This document shows, piece after piece, positions 21,951-33,907 of a DNA stretch of 64,000 nt. The notes beneath the pieces are model-generated. The model was given only the letters and a program-made list of their open reading frames with translations, had not been told where the DNA came from and ran no database searches. Within the stretch, counting starts at the first letter, position 1, and each line of letters starts with the position of its first letter. The stretch spans positions 1 through 64,000 of the forward strand of contig JAWQEG010000066.1 of assembly GCA_033782935.1 (NCBI GenBank). The letters run 5' to 3'. The stretch is from Petrolisthes cinctipes (lineage: Eukaryota > Arthropoda > Malacostraca > Decapoda > Porcellanidae). The position numbers were made by a program, and so were the translations under genes.

Positions 21951-22326
21951 GAAAGGATGGACAGTTGAAGAAATGTATGCTAGTAACTGGGGCCGAAGGG
22001 GCGCCAAAACCCTTAAAGTATTGCCCACATCATTACAAGCAATACCCCCCTACGGGGCAAGCACGAGGGATAAAAGGAATACAGGGATAGCTGTCTAATA
22101 TCCAAAGGATAATATATAATCAGTAGTCTATCCCACTACGATGGTGAACAAAAGACAGTGCCTTTATTTAAAGGATATAATGTAACAGATATTCTAATTA
22201 TATTTGTTTGTTATTACTTTTCAACTAATCACCTTCATTTGTCTTACCCTTTTCCCCTTCACCCTCGCCTCAAATCATCACATTTCTTCTCTCCTATATC
22301 CACCTACCTTAATGCAGTATGCACTT
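21951..22326. other. Unassigned sequence
   Basis: No gene or repeat recognised. Confidence 0.4.
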
Positions 22327-22334
22327 CTTTAAAC

Positions 22335-22763
22335 CCGGGTTCTTCAAACAACGGGTCTCGAATTCCTCCAAACTGGGTCGCAGGCTCACAAAAATAAATA
22401 CATGAATAAAATAGAATAATAATGTTCGTGACAATAAAATAAATATCAAGTTCATACATGAATCCACCTAATATATTTTTATAATTGAATATTCATATAT
22501 TCAATTATCGATAAAACAAAATCATTGCACATATATTAGCCTTCTTGAGAGAGAATGAGAGAGAGAGAGGGAGGGGTAGGTGAGGCAGTGTTTATCATTC
22601 TGGTTAGAATGCCTTTTAATCATAAATATTACGTTTCGGTTTTTGCCTTGTATTTTCTTAGGTTGATAATTCTGATCATTTGTAAAATATCTTTCTGTAT
22701 GGGTCGCGAGAATGATGTCATAGTAAAAACTGGGTCACGACTGAAAAAGTTTGAAGAACCCTG
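22335..22763. mobile_element. hAT-like non-autonomous element
   Basis: 429 bp with short inverted ends CMGGGTTCTTCAAAC, closely resembling the CAGGGGTTCTCAAAC ends of many hAT elements, with GGGTCGC-type sequence just inside. It is flanked by an 8-bp duplication with one mismatch (CTTTAAAC 22327-22334, CTTTATAC 22764-22771), the hAT duplication length. It has no transposase. Confidence 0.85.
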
Positions 22764-22867
22764 CTTTATACTATTGGTGATTCGATACCGTTCACAGTTT
22801 ATGTTTCATTCATTTCTCCTTACACACGTCTTCTCTACCTGTTCGTTCGTTACCCTCCCACATTACC

Positions 22868-23012
22868 TCCTATATAGCCCTGCCCACATTTCTCTCCTCC
22901 TCACCCACTAACATCCCCCCTCCCTCCACCTGCAACTGTTGCCAGATCCGACGAGGGCCAATCCAAGTCGCTGATGGATGGGGTTTGGACCCTTGATCTA
23001 TCCAGAGCTGTA
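22868..23012 (-). pseudogene. Short fragment of gypsy2-type pol
   Basis: Read on the minus strand this gives a peptide with QGSKPHPSATW, then GPRRIWQQLQVEGGG, about 48 codons. It is clearly homologous to the 5' end of gypsy2 pol at 21046-21180. It is a separate remnant of the same family; the region lies just upstream of RT and I cannot name its function. Confidence 0.75.
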
Positions 23013-23239
23013 CAGTTGCCAATTATGCATATTCGTATTGCTCCATGAGTCAAAGAAACTATAGTGGATGCAAATCGAAACATATTCGCATTTCTTCACC
23101 TATTAGAGAAATTTCAAATATTATCGTAAGATTTGCCCCTTTCTAATGCTGAAAACTCAGATAATCCACACCGTAGTTGCCGAATGGTATAAAACGTTAT
23201 CTTTCTTTTTACTTATTTTATTTTATTTTTACTTTTTTT

Positions 23240-23352
23240 TATATACCTCTACCTTGAGACAGGAGGCCGTCAGTCGTGGACTGAGACTGGGGCCCCGAGA
23301 TTGTCGAGTGAAGCTTTGAGGTGTTGGTTGCCACACATGTTTGTTTATACAC
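23240..23352 (-). mobile_element. SINE-like repeat R1, copy 4 (second subfamily)
   Basis: Shares the R1 start (GTGTATAAA) and end but is shorter, and like copy 5 (60986-61112) reads GTATAAACAAACATGT, so the two form a second subfamily. Confidence 0.7.
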
Positions 23353-23794
23353 AAAACCTTATTTAAAAATATGAGAAGAAAAAGCATAAGCCTACTTAAT
23401 CCTACCCTATGCTATAACTTTATTATATTTAAGACAAAATACTACCGTTACAGCTAATCTACACAAAGATTCCCTTTTGGTTAAAATCCGATTTGGTAAC
23501 ATTATTCTCTGGGTTATCATTCTCATTATATTCAATAATTCAGTAAATTCCCCCTCCCCTAAAACCATCAATCATTAAAATAACATAACAAATATCTGTA
23601 AAAATGAAGTCACAACTCTTACTCCACGACTTGCCTAATGCATGAATTATGTATGCTAGAGATTTCACATTAGTACAGAAATGAGAGTCAACTCATTGTC
23701 AGCAGGAATACCAATCCCACAGTTCAGTCATACATATAGCTTCGATCTTTTCTCAGCAAGATCTAGCCAGCAATGCTGATACTTTTTTGGGAGA
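23353..23794. other. Unassigned AT-rich sequence
   Basis: No gene or repeat recognised. Confidence 0.4.
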
Positions 23795-24309
23795 GTGTAC
23801 CTCCTTGAGCAAGATATCCTCGACTTGGCTAACACCCAATTCATCAGTATTGGTAGTGCCAGATGGCAACTCAACTTCAGGCGACAGAAGGATGGTGGTG
23901 TGAAGACATACGCCTACTCCCTTCGCCCTAAATTGGTTGCAGCACCCTCTCAACTCTCTCAAGAAGCAGCTGCTTCTTGCTCTAGTGAGAGCGTTTCTAA
24001 GGTTACACTACATAATAGTTTCTCTGTCTTGGATCCTATATCAGACACTCAATCTGGTGACCCTTCAACTGCTGACAATTCTCAGACTTTAGCTAAAGGT
24101 GTCCATGTGGTAGAGGTTCACGCTGCCACACGCTCTCCAAAAAGGAAACTAAAGTCCCCTAAACTGCCACAGAGACGTTTTCGGGGTTCCTTTGAGGTAC
24201 TTGACTCCATAGATGTTCCTCCTTGCAAGGTAACCGTCTCTGTGGACTCTTCCATAGTTTCCTCTCAATTTCACCGGAAGCATTGTCGCTGATCTGATGA
24301 ATCTCTTGA
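23795..24309 (+). pseudogene. B1 ORF1 fragment, upstream of the A2 insertion
   Basis: Equivalent to residues ~360-530 of B2 ORF1, just after the zinc knuckles: YLLEQDILDLANTQFISIG, then a Ser/Thr-rich tail. It has an in-frame TGA near 24291. The reading continues at 29907 with SLDSTDVPPRKLPSGSSEG, so the ORF is split by the A2 insertion. It is part of the gag-like RNA-binding protein of family B. Confidence 0.88.
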
Positions 24310-24531
24310 GATAAATATATATATATATTTTTATTTTTATTCATTGCGCCGTAGCGTCAGTCAATAGGCAGACAACAGTACACAAGGGTAGGCAGGACTC
24401 ACGAGAACCCAATGACTACACACACACACAAGCACACACACATGTGCACACACACACACATCACGAAAACATAACGGAATGAAGCACAAGCATACAGATA
24501 AATATTTACATCATGACCTACTTAAATCCAC

Positions 24532-27500
24532 CTAACGAGGGTGGCACACCAGAAGTTCCTCCAGAACCTGATGGTTCAGCAGGTGTCGACAAACCACATC
24601 AAGTGGCAGGCCCTGGGGCAGCAAGTGTCGGACAGTGGGGCAGGCTAGGCAATAGTGCTCTATAGTGTTTGCCCGAGGTGCTCGACACAAGCGACACTCA
24701 GGGAAGGGAGGCTCACCCTGCATCCCAGCAACCTGCCACGGTGGCCGGTAGCCAAGCCTCAAACGAGCAGAGACTACATTGTGCCTCCGAACCATGAGGC
24801 CTCGATGACGGTAGGAATATTTGCATCCCTGCGTCGCCGTAAGGGAGGAGAGCGGCGGAGAGGACTTTAGAGAGGTAACATGTCAGGGAGAGAGGACGTC
24901 TAGCACCACGAGGAGGCAGATGGCAAGCTTCCTTTGCGAGTCTGTCAACTGTACCATTGTGACGTAAACCTACATGGGATGGCACCCATAAAAATTTGAC
25001 AGTCAAGTTACGATGACGCAATAAGGCCAAAACGATAAAATCTGCTGAATAACAGTAGAGTGTGTGGGCTGAACACTAAAGAGGGAATGAAGGGCAGGTT
25101 TGGAGTCACAAAAAATGGCAGCATTCACCCCACGTTGACAAACAACACTAACAGCATCCAGAATGGCATACAGTTCACACAATGTTGAGCTAGAGTGGTT
25201 ACAGAGACGACGGCCAACCCAGCCCCCTGGAGGTGACTCCAGGTCAGGCGAGAAAACGGCACAACCTGCTGCACCATTCGCCTGCAATGAGCCATCTGTG
25301 TTGAGGCAGTATGGATCTGTGATGGAGGAAGTCACTGTTTCTATGTGTTCCAGAGCCAACTGCCGCTGTAGAGAAGGCAGCTCCGACTTGGAAGTAGGTG
25401 TAAAGCTCACATCAGGTGTTGGTAGCATCCATGGAGGGGGCCCTGGGGGGACGTCTGCAACCATTATATCTATATTAAGACCACGGAGCATAGAGGAAAC
25501 AGACCTTATAAGAGTACGTCCAGCAGGCAGTATGGGAGGGACAGGGGAGTTTGGTCTAAGAGAAGTCCCGACTAACTGAGAGTAATGGGGTGAAAGATGT
25601 GGGAAATGGAGGCACTTGACAGTGAAGCAAGTAACATTACAATAAATTCTCTCGATTAATGGGGGAAGACGCAACTCACGCTGCATGTTCACTATCCTGG
25701 TCGACATTGGACAGCCGAGAATTATTCTCATTGCTCTATTCTGAAATTTTTCTAAAGTTTCCAGAGTAGCCCTAGGAAGTTGAATCAAAGCAGGGGAAAG
25801 GTAATCAACAACTGAACGGATACAAGCAATATAGATGGGATGGAGATGCCCGAGGAGTTGTTAGTGAGCCATTGAAGTGGTGTAAGTCAGCGCTGGAGAC
25901 GACCCAATAAGTCCTGGACAATGGGATGGTCTTGAGGTCTGGCAGGGACAATCGGCCAAATATTGACTGGCGCACCCAGGTAGCAGTACTGGGAACACAT
26001 GGGAATGACAGTCCCTCCAATGGTGAACACTGGCCGAGCTTGAGGAAGGCGACATGTGAATATTCTGCTCTTATCTGGGGAGACAATAATGCCACAGTGA
26101 GAGGAGGCCACAGAGAAGGAGTCAAGAAACCGCTGGAGATCCCTTGGTGAGGTAGAATGAACACAGATATCATCAGCATAGCACGTAATTGTAGTTCCAG
26201 GAATATCAGGGAGAGAAGTGAGCAACCGATGCATCAGAATATTAAATAACAATGGGCTGAGAACACCCCCTTGAGGCGTACAAAGATGAAAACTGCACAA
26301 AGGACTGAGTGCACCACTGAAAAACACACAGGAGGTCCTGTTACTCAGGTAGCCCCGAATCCACCGTAGTAGATTACCCTTTATTCCAAAGTCAACCAGT
26401 TGATCCAAAATGACGTCTCTATTAGCAACATCAAAGGCACTTCGAAGGTCAATGAAGGCCACCACACTGTCCCTGGAAAGGCGAGAGTACAGGTCGACTA
26501 GGCAGTGATGTGTGCTCCGCTGGTGAAGGAAACCAAACAGCCATGGAGAAAGGAGATCCTGCAGTCTGTACATGAGACGATTGAGTAAGATTCTCTCCAT
26601 AACTTTACAAAAACAGGAAGTAAGGGAAATAGGCCTAAATTTCGCAGTGCCGGGCTTTGGGATGGGTATTATTGTGCTGCTGGTCCTGGCTCGTGGTACA
26701 CAACCATCACGAAGACAAAGATTGTACAGTCGAAGTAGAGGGTTCCCAGGAACTTGTTGAAGTAGGCACAGCACAGCATAAGTAATACCATCATCACCAG
26801 GGGAAGAAGATCTACCCCGAGAGAGAGCACAGCGCAACTCCTCCTCAGTTATCTCCTCTGCATCATCGTTATCATCTTGTAACAAAGCAGACATTAGACG
26901 TAGCCGATGGACAGCAGCACGGGAAGCGAGTGCATCTTGTATGTGGATGGGTAGACTGGCTGGGGTAGATTGTTCTGACCAGGCATCGACAAGTTGTTTG
27001 GCATAGTCGGCAGGAGTGTGATGGCGAGCAGTGGCCGGTGTCTTTTTAACAACCCGACGGATGAGGTGCCACATAGAAGCCAAACTTCTTTGCTTGTTGA
27101 TGCTGTCCGTGAACCGCTGCCAAGACTCAGTGTGAGTACACTCCTGCAGGGCAACTAAAGCGTCCCTAGACATCTGGTAACGATGGAGCAGGTCAGGGGT
27201 TGGGTTGGCTTGAAACAATAGGCAATCACGTTCAGCCTCCTCCTTTGCCACCTGTATACGTGCATCCAGCGTCCAGGAGTGGGCAGTATGGCGATGCTGG
27301 AGGTGTGGCCGGGAGACGTATAGCCTATAAAAGTCATGAGTAGCAGATACAAGATTAGAGTACAACTGTTCAGCTGATGATATGTCAAATGTAGGGAATA
27401 CATGGGCCATAAATGAGATGTAAGTCGGGCAATATTTAGGGGGCACAGCAATACGCAAACGAGTGGCTGAAGCACCTGACCCAGCAGATAGAGAATAATG

Positions 27501-28130
27501 AAACCGAAGAGCAATGTGATCAGAGAATAAGTCTGGCACAGAGAAGCACTGGACCTGAGATGCTATCAGGCCAGACGAGAGGATGTAATCCAGAGTACCT
27601 CCCCGGAAATGAGTGGCACCGCCAGTGTCCCAGTGTGTCAGATGATGCTTGCTGGTGTATGAAAGGAGACGAACACAATTACGATTAATTGAGCCAGAAC
27701 CATCACCCAAATCAGAATGCCGAGCATTAAAATATCCCATATACACCATACCACGCACTGTTGGAGAAGGAAGAGCCTCAAGAGTGAGTCTAGCTGGGGC
27801 AGAATAGACATTACATAGTTGTAGTACTCCATTCCCAGGTAGAACCTCAAATAGCTGAAAGGTCATGTCAGGATCAGTGGAGGTACGGAGAAGGCGATGT
27901 GGCAAGGAGCTATGTATGTAAGTCAGGAGACCATTCCTTACCAGATGAACAAATGGCACATAACCTGAGAGGGGAGGAGCTTGCCCAGCAGCAAGCGGCT
28001 GTCCTGGAAATGCTTCCTGGAGAAAAATAACACTGGGATGATGACGAAAAACATAGGCCTTGAGTTGAGTGAGCTTAGCATAACTGGTGATACCACATAC
28101 ATTCCAGGAGATGACATCCAGCCGGCAATC
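24532..28130 (-). pseudogene. A2 ORF2: endonuclease, reverse transcriptase and RNase H
   Basis: The longest open family A frame in the window: open from 28334 to 25887, then continued in other frames to a stop at 24532. The endonuclease is at about 28115-27480 (DVISWNVCG, IFLQEAFPG, SDHIALRF). The conserved GDFN reads G-Y-F-N, so an active-site Asp is changed to Tyr. RT is at about 26900-26000 (GDDGITYAVL, FRPISLTSC, FIDLRSAFD, YADDICVHS). RNase H is at about 25400-25040 (NTDGSLQANG, CDSKPALHSL, WVPSHVGLRHNGTVDRL), followed by a CX2CX9HX4C motif. A 13-bp deletion near 25838 and a one-base deletion near 25028 break the frame. The frame overlaps the end of ORF1. Confidence 0.92.
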
Positions 28131-28131
28131 A

Positions 28132-29601
28132 CTAGTGAACTCTGTATTTGGAGGTAGAAGTCCGGTGAGTGGGGGCAGATGAGCGATCTGGAGAAGAAGA
28201 TGGACCAGGAGAAGGGACTGACTCGAAAAGCTTTTCAAGGCGAGATGCAACGGTATCCATCTTTTCGGTAAGGGTAGTGACAGTTGAGATGATGGCCTGC
28301 TGAGCCTCGACCAAGGTGGAGAGTTTGGAGTCATTGGCAGCCTGCGCGGGCACTACCCCATCAATCCTGGCTTCAAGGGCAGAAAAGCGGTTTTCGAGAG
28401 CCGTACATCGTGCTGCCATGAGGGTAGCAACAGACTTGAGGAGGGCCAGGTCTGGAGATGAGGCAGGGCTGGTAGGAGGAGCAGACTGGGGAGGTGGTGG
28501 TGGTGGTGGTGGACGGGGAGCAATAGTAGAGACACGAGCCTGGACCTGACGTCGAGTACATCCATGCCACACGTTAACCCCTGGCTGAAGGCATCGTGGA
28601 CACTTCCATTGAGACGTATCCTCATGAGGTGAAGGCTCAGAGGTGGAGGCAGCAGGACGTGATGGTTCACCTCTGACAGGACACGTCTTGGAATCATGAT
28701 CGGTGGCACACCATGCACACTTCGGCCTAGCAGAACAGTACCGGGAGATATGACCAACTCCTCATCACCTGTAGCACAAAGGCTGGTCATTATGAAGTTT
28801 CCTCACCTCACACGGTGGAAGACAAGGGAGGAAATCAAAGGAAATCTCATTTGGAGGTGGATCGGGTTGACTCCAGACAACAACAATACGGCTAATGGGG
28901 GAACCACCTTGGAAAAAACGATAGGCAAAGTACACACCATGTTATCCTTTGGCAAGTTTCGGGTCAAGATCAATAGGAAAACGGGTGAGGATGTAGCTGG
29001 GGAACTTACGAGGCCTCTCAGGTGAGTCTTCAGGAATGAGTGGCCGAGATAAAAATTCACCAGCCTTCACTCTATCAATGATGTCCTGACGCTTCCTAGA
29101 GATGTAGACAAACCGGGAGGTGACAGCAGCCATCTTGACTTCAGCTAGTTCACGCTGCAGCTGGAAGGCCTTGTTGACATCAGACAACCAACGTAGCTTT
29201 GTGTCTGTAGATGGGTTTCCAGAGAAGGAGAGTTTGACATAGGCATCTCTCGGGGCAAAAGCAGGAAGGTTGGACGAGGGCAAGGATTTGGTATACAAAG
29301 AAGAAACACCAGGGTGAGGCAGAGAAGGTACGTCGTGCACAGCTGAAACACTCTTGGCAGTCTTGGCAGCTGGAGGCAAACAGTCCACACCATTGGAATC
29401 CTGTGAGGAGTCGGACGAGGCATCAACGGGTCGCTTGGTAGATGTTGAGGAGGTGGAAGGCTGCAACCTGAGCTGCAGAGTGACCAAAGAGAGGGGGGGA
29501 GGGTTGCGAGAAGGCAGCTCAGGCCAGTGATCCTCAATTGGAGACTCGTCTTCCTCCGACATTGCCAAGTCGGCCTCCAAGCAGGAATCCGCACTCTCCA
29601 T
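28132..29601 (-). pseudogene. A2 ORF1: gag-like RNA-binding protein
   Basis: Starts at the ATG at 29601 (MESADSCLEADLAMSEEDES). The first 220 codons are open: an acidic N-terminus, TSSTSTKRPVDASSDS, then the conserved AYVKLSFSGNPSTDTKLRWL and MAAVTSRFVYISRKRQDIID blocks. A Tyr codon is changed to TAA near 28940. In the first zinc knuckle the codon after CYR is TGA instead of TGC, followed by another TGA. The rest (CAWCATDHDSKTC-like knuckle, Pro-rich run, coiled coil LENRFSALEARIDG) is still readable to the stop at 28132. ORF1 proteins bind and package element RNA; this copy cannot make a full one unless stops are read through. Confidence 0.9.
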
Positions 29602-29872
29602 CAGGCCAGGCAAGGCCTAGATGGAAAGCAAACAACAACACAAACAACTAAACACTCATTAGCCAGGGACACACACACACACACACCCACACACACACAG
29701 AGAATCACAACAAAACTATACACAGAACCACAACAGACAAACAACACCAGCAACACCACAGAAAGAACAACACACAAAAAAGAACTCACAAACAACACAA
29801 AAAACACAAACAAGAGCTCCAAAACAACACAAACAACAACACAAACGAGAATGGAGGCAGAGCGCCACGAGT

Positions 29873-29906
29873 ACGTCCACACTCCACTTGTTCTGGAGCG
29901 AGACTG
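29873..29906 (-). promoter_or_regulatory. Internal promoter of A2: Inr (CAGT) plus DPE
   Basis: With the A of CAGT as +1 (29905), positions +28 to +33 read GGACGT, an exact RGWYVT match at canonical spacing. The same holds in A1, A3 and A5. Confidence 0.75.
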
Positions 29907-30351
29907 ATCTCTTGATTCAACAGATGTTCCCCCTCGCAAGCTTCCTTCGGGATCATCAGAGGGTCGTGAAGTGAATGTGGATGCCTCGAATGTTGTGACT
30001 TCAAAAGATTCAGAGTCTCTTCCGCTTAAACAGCGGAATAATTCTACCACCTGTATTATGGATGTTGATGTATCTGCCTGTGTCAGTGATACCACTGCTG
30101 TACAGGACAATACCAATGTAATTATTTCAAAGAATATCCCAGCTCATATACCTTCATCTTCTTCAAACATATCAGATGCTTCAGGGACTCGTCTACGGGT
30201 CCCAATTACTGTCCCACATACTACTCCTCGGGTTCGCTCTTCTTCTAGTGGCCCAAGATTAGACAAATCTTATCGTTTGAGTAAACCCTCAGGTCGAGGT
30301 GGTAGTGGGAAGTACCTCCGTGAGGCTTCCAAAAAATCAGTACTAAAATAA
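29907..30351 (+). pseudogene. B1 ORF1 C-terminal part, downstream of A2
   Basis: Continues the ORF1 interrupted at 24309 and runs to the stop TAA at about 30349-30351 (EASKKSVLK). It is Ser/Thr-rich with no domain, as in B2 residues ~525-675. Identity to B2 is high. Confidence 0.85.
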
Positions 30352-33300
30352 CACTGTTCAAGATCCTTAAGTGGAATTGCCGTGGCTTGCATGCTTCTTG
30401 GGAGGAACTGCGTGTTCTTTTCTCGAGCTTCTCTCCTGCATGTGTTTCTCTCCAAGAGACAATACTTGGGGACTACATTCCTGCCAGTTCTCCAGCATAA
30501 TCTGCATTTTATTCCAATTCATTTGAAGGGCAGGGTCACCATGGTGGCTCTGCCATCCTAGTTCGCCGAAATGTTCCATGCACGAGCCTGGAGCTTGACA
30601 CTCCACTCCAGGCTGTCGCAGTTAAGGTTTTTATGGGCCGCCCGTACACTGTGTGCAGTCTATACCTTCCTCCAAGTGTTACAGGTGAGAGGGGTGATCT
30701 CAACCGTCTTGTATGGGACCTTCCTTCTCCCTTTATTTTATTGGTCATTATCCTCTGTGGGGTGAAAATTTGGTCAACTTCAGGAGTGTGTTATTGGCTT
30801 CTTTTATTGAGGATGAGGGATTAGGGGTTTTAAATACGGGAGATGTAACCCATTTTAATAGCCCTACTGGGACTTTTACCGCCATTGACATTTCCCTTTG
30901 CTCACCCAGTGCTCTGTTGGATTTTACTTGGAGTGCGTTGCCTGATTTATATGGCAGTGACCATTTCCATATACTTTTAGAAGGTAACAGGTACGAACCA
31001 TAGTCACGTCTTCCTAGGTGGAAATTAGAGAAGGCTGACTAGCAGTTTTTTAGAGAGCTAACTTTTTCGGTCTCTTCTGTAGCAGAGTTTGGTAGCTCTG
31101 ACGAGGCTGTAACATATTTCACTGTTATGCTCCACTCTGCTGCTCTCAACTCTATCCTAAAAACTTCTGGCTACTTTCCCAAACGTCCTGTCCCTTGGTG
31201 GTCACCAGTCTGCACCACTGTTGTGTGGGAGAAGCACGCTGCTTTCTCTCGCCTTCGTCGCAGTTGTGGGGGACCCAACTCTTTTAGAGGACTTCCGACG
31301 GGCAAGGGCTCGGACTAGACGAGTTTTAAAAGAGGCACAACGTGCATCTTGAAAGGCCTATGTGTCTTCAATTAATACTAAAACTCCATTCACACAAGTT
31401 AAGGTCAATAGAATTAAGATCTTGGATGGTTTAACAGTGGCCAACAACATGGCGGAGGCTTTTGCTAGATTCTCCAGCCATGACTCTCGACCTCTGGCTG
31501 TCAGGCATGAGTTGAGAGCTCAGGAAAACACTGTCCTGGATTTCTCAGGGAAGGAAAATGAAAGATATAACCATATATTAACCCTGAGAGACCTGCACTC
31601 TGCTCTCTCTCTCTGCGGCGACACTTCTCCTGGGCCTGACAACATCCCATATGCAATGTTGCCGCATTTGGGTGAGGAGGCAATCTCATTTCTAATAGCT
31701 TTATATAACAGAATCTGGCTGGAGGGTGTCTTCCCTTCTGGGTGGAGGGTTGCTACCATCCATCCTTTCCCCAAGCCGGGCAAGGACTCTAGTGTTGCCC
31801 TCAATTACAGACCAATTGCCTTGACCTCCTGTCTCTGTAAACTATTTGAGAAGATGGTGAATGTCAGACTGGTATACTTCCTCGAACGGGGTGATTTTCT
31901 GTCTCCGTCCCAGTCTGGCTTTCGTAAACACCATTCCATTATAGATACTCTGGTCAGGTTGGAAGCTGCTGCATGTGAGGCTTTTGACATCCTGCAGCAA
32001 CTATATGCATATGGCCTGCGGGGTCGCCTTCAACGCTTTCTTAATTAAGGAGTTTCTCAGTGGTCGCTGGTTTTCTGTGAGGGTTGGTACAGCCCTCTCA
32101 GCATCCGTTGCACAGGAGGAGGGCGTCCCCTAGGGAAGTGTCCTCAGTGACACATTGTATGCAATAGCAATTAATGCCATTGCCTCATCCCTTCCAGACG
32201 GTATAGCCAATTCCATGTATGTTGATGACCTGGCTGTCAGGTTTGCTGCCTCCCGAATGTCAGTGGCAGAGCGGCGCATGCAGCTTGCCGCCCTCGACTG
32301 GGTGTCACGTTGGGCTGGTTCTCATGGGTTTCGATTTTCTCCTGCCAAGACAGTTGCTATGCACTTCTGTCGCATCCGAGGCATCCACCCCGATCGGAAT
32401 TATTCATGTATGGTTATCGGATACGTTGTGTCGAGGAACCTCGTTTTTTAGGTCTCCTTTTTGGCAAACGTTTGACTTGGGTTCCCTACTTACGTTCACT
32501 TAAGGTCTCTTGCCTCCAGGCTCTTAACCTGTTGAGGGTCCTGGGCCATACGTCCTGGGGGGGCCACCCTTCTCCACCTATACCGTAATCGTATTAGGTC
32601 GAAACTCGACTATGGGTGTGATTTGTATTCCTCTGCCCAGGATGCCCGTCTCAGAGTCTTGGACTTTGTTCATCATGCTAGCGTACGTCTGGCGACGGGA
32701 GCCTTCAGGTCATCCCCAATCCCCAGTCTTCTGGTGGACGCTGATGAGCCACCTCTTGATCTCCGTCGCCAGTCCTTGATGGTTCATTGTTAGCATCGAT
32801 TACATCGACTTCCTGACTCCCTTCCCTGCTTGGCGGTGTCATCTGATATCATATTTCAGTACTACCTTTCACATTCTTGCACACCATGGCCCTTTGGCTT
32901 CTGGGTCAAAAAGACTATGGAGGAGATGGGCATTGATGGCTTCCAGGTTTGTCCTGTGAGGGTCCCCAGGGTGGGTCGATGGATACTTCCAGAAGTTTTC
33001 CCCTGCACCTGCTTTTCAGACAAGAAGGAATCTCTTCCTCCTCCAGTGGCTCATTCCCTCTTTTTAGAACATGCCTTCACTCACAGGGAGTCCCTCCCTG
33101 TGTACACTGATGGGTCAGAGTCTGATGCTGGAGTTGGTTTTGGAGTTGTCTTTCCTGACTTTTGTCGTGACGACAAGCTCCTTTCTGTCATGTCCATTTT
33201 TACTGCTGAGCTCTCGGCCATTTTTTATATGCCCTCCAAGTGATTTTTACTCTCCCTCAGCCCTCTTTTACTATTTTTAGCGATTCCTGTAGTGCCTTGC

Positions 33301-33907
33301 AGACCTTATTCAATTTTAACTCTTCCCATCCCCTTGTGTTGGCCATTCTCGAGTGGCTTGTCCTTCTGGGTCGTCGTGGCCGCAGAGTTACATTTTGTTG
33401 GGTCCCGGCACATGTGGGTGTCCATGGGAATGAGTGGGCTGACACCCTGGCTAAGGCTGCAGTCTCCAGTTCTCGGCCTCCTGCCAGGCGTCATCCCGTC
33501 CCTGCAGTGGACCTTCGACCCTACATAGATGCTGTTGTTCATTCCCGCTGGCAGGACAGATGGGATGCCATCGGGGCTAACAAGCTCCGCAGCATCCGCC
33601 AGCTCCTTGGTTTGTGGAGCTACAATGGCCTGTCCCGCAGGTGGGAGATGGCTGTTGTCCGTCTCCACATTGGCCACACACTATTGACTCATGGCTTTAC
33701 TGTGATGATTGTCTGGTCCCTCTGACAGTAAGGCATCTTATTGTCGAGTGTCCCAGCCTTGGGGACCTTCGTCGTAGGCACCTCTACGAGTTCCGGGTGG
33801 GTGACAGTTCTTACAGTCTCTCCCAGGTGCTCGGGGAGGAGGCTTGTGGTGTGGGAGGGAACACCCTCTCCTATGTGGAGGAGGTTGGCCTCCTCCACAA
33901 ATTATGA
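30352..33907 (+). pseudogene. B1 ORF2: endonuclease, reverse transcriptase and RNase H (decayed)
   Basis: Colinear with B2 ORF2. Readable blocks are WNCRGLHASWEEL and VSLQETILGDYIPAS (endonuclease), SDHFHILLEGN, RT (SPGPDNIPYAMLPHLGEEA, YRPIALTSCLCKLFEKMVN, SGFRKHHSIIDTLVRLEAAA, MYVDDLAVRFAASRM with the YVDD box near 32217) and RNase H (YTDGSESDAGVGFGVVF near 33100, FSDSCSALQTL, CWVPAHVGVHGNEWADTLA). It has deletions relative to B2: the GDFN segment of the endonuclease, ~70 bp near 31395 and the FDLEKAYDTTW RT motif near 31985. It also has several stops. Where B2 lost 13 bp (58637), B1 keeps the sequence, which identifies that B2 lesion as derived. Confidence 0.9.

Larger units (their letters stand above)
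24310..29906 (-). mobile_element. Family A non-LTR retrotransposon, full-length copy A2, nested in B1
   Basis: A complete 5597-bp minus-strand insertion flanked by ATCTCTTGA at 24301-24309 and 29907-29915; B2 has this sequence once at the matching place, which proves the duplication. The 5' end is CAGTCTCGCTCC (29906) and the 3' end is an A/T-rich tail (24310-24345). The order is 5' UTR, ORF1, ORF2, 3' UTR. It is slightly decayed, with two ORF1 stops, a 13-bp deletion and other indels in ORF2. Confidence 0.96.

Noticed and set aside
24310..24345. The short (TA)n at the end of A2 as an independent microsatellite
   Set aside because: It lies exactly between the target duplication and the 3' UTR and so is the element's tail.
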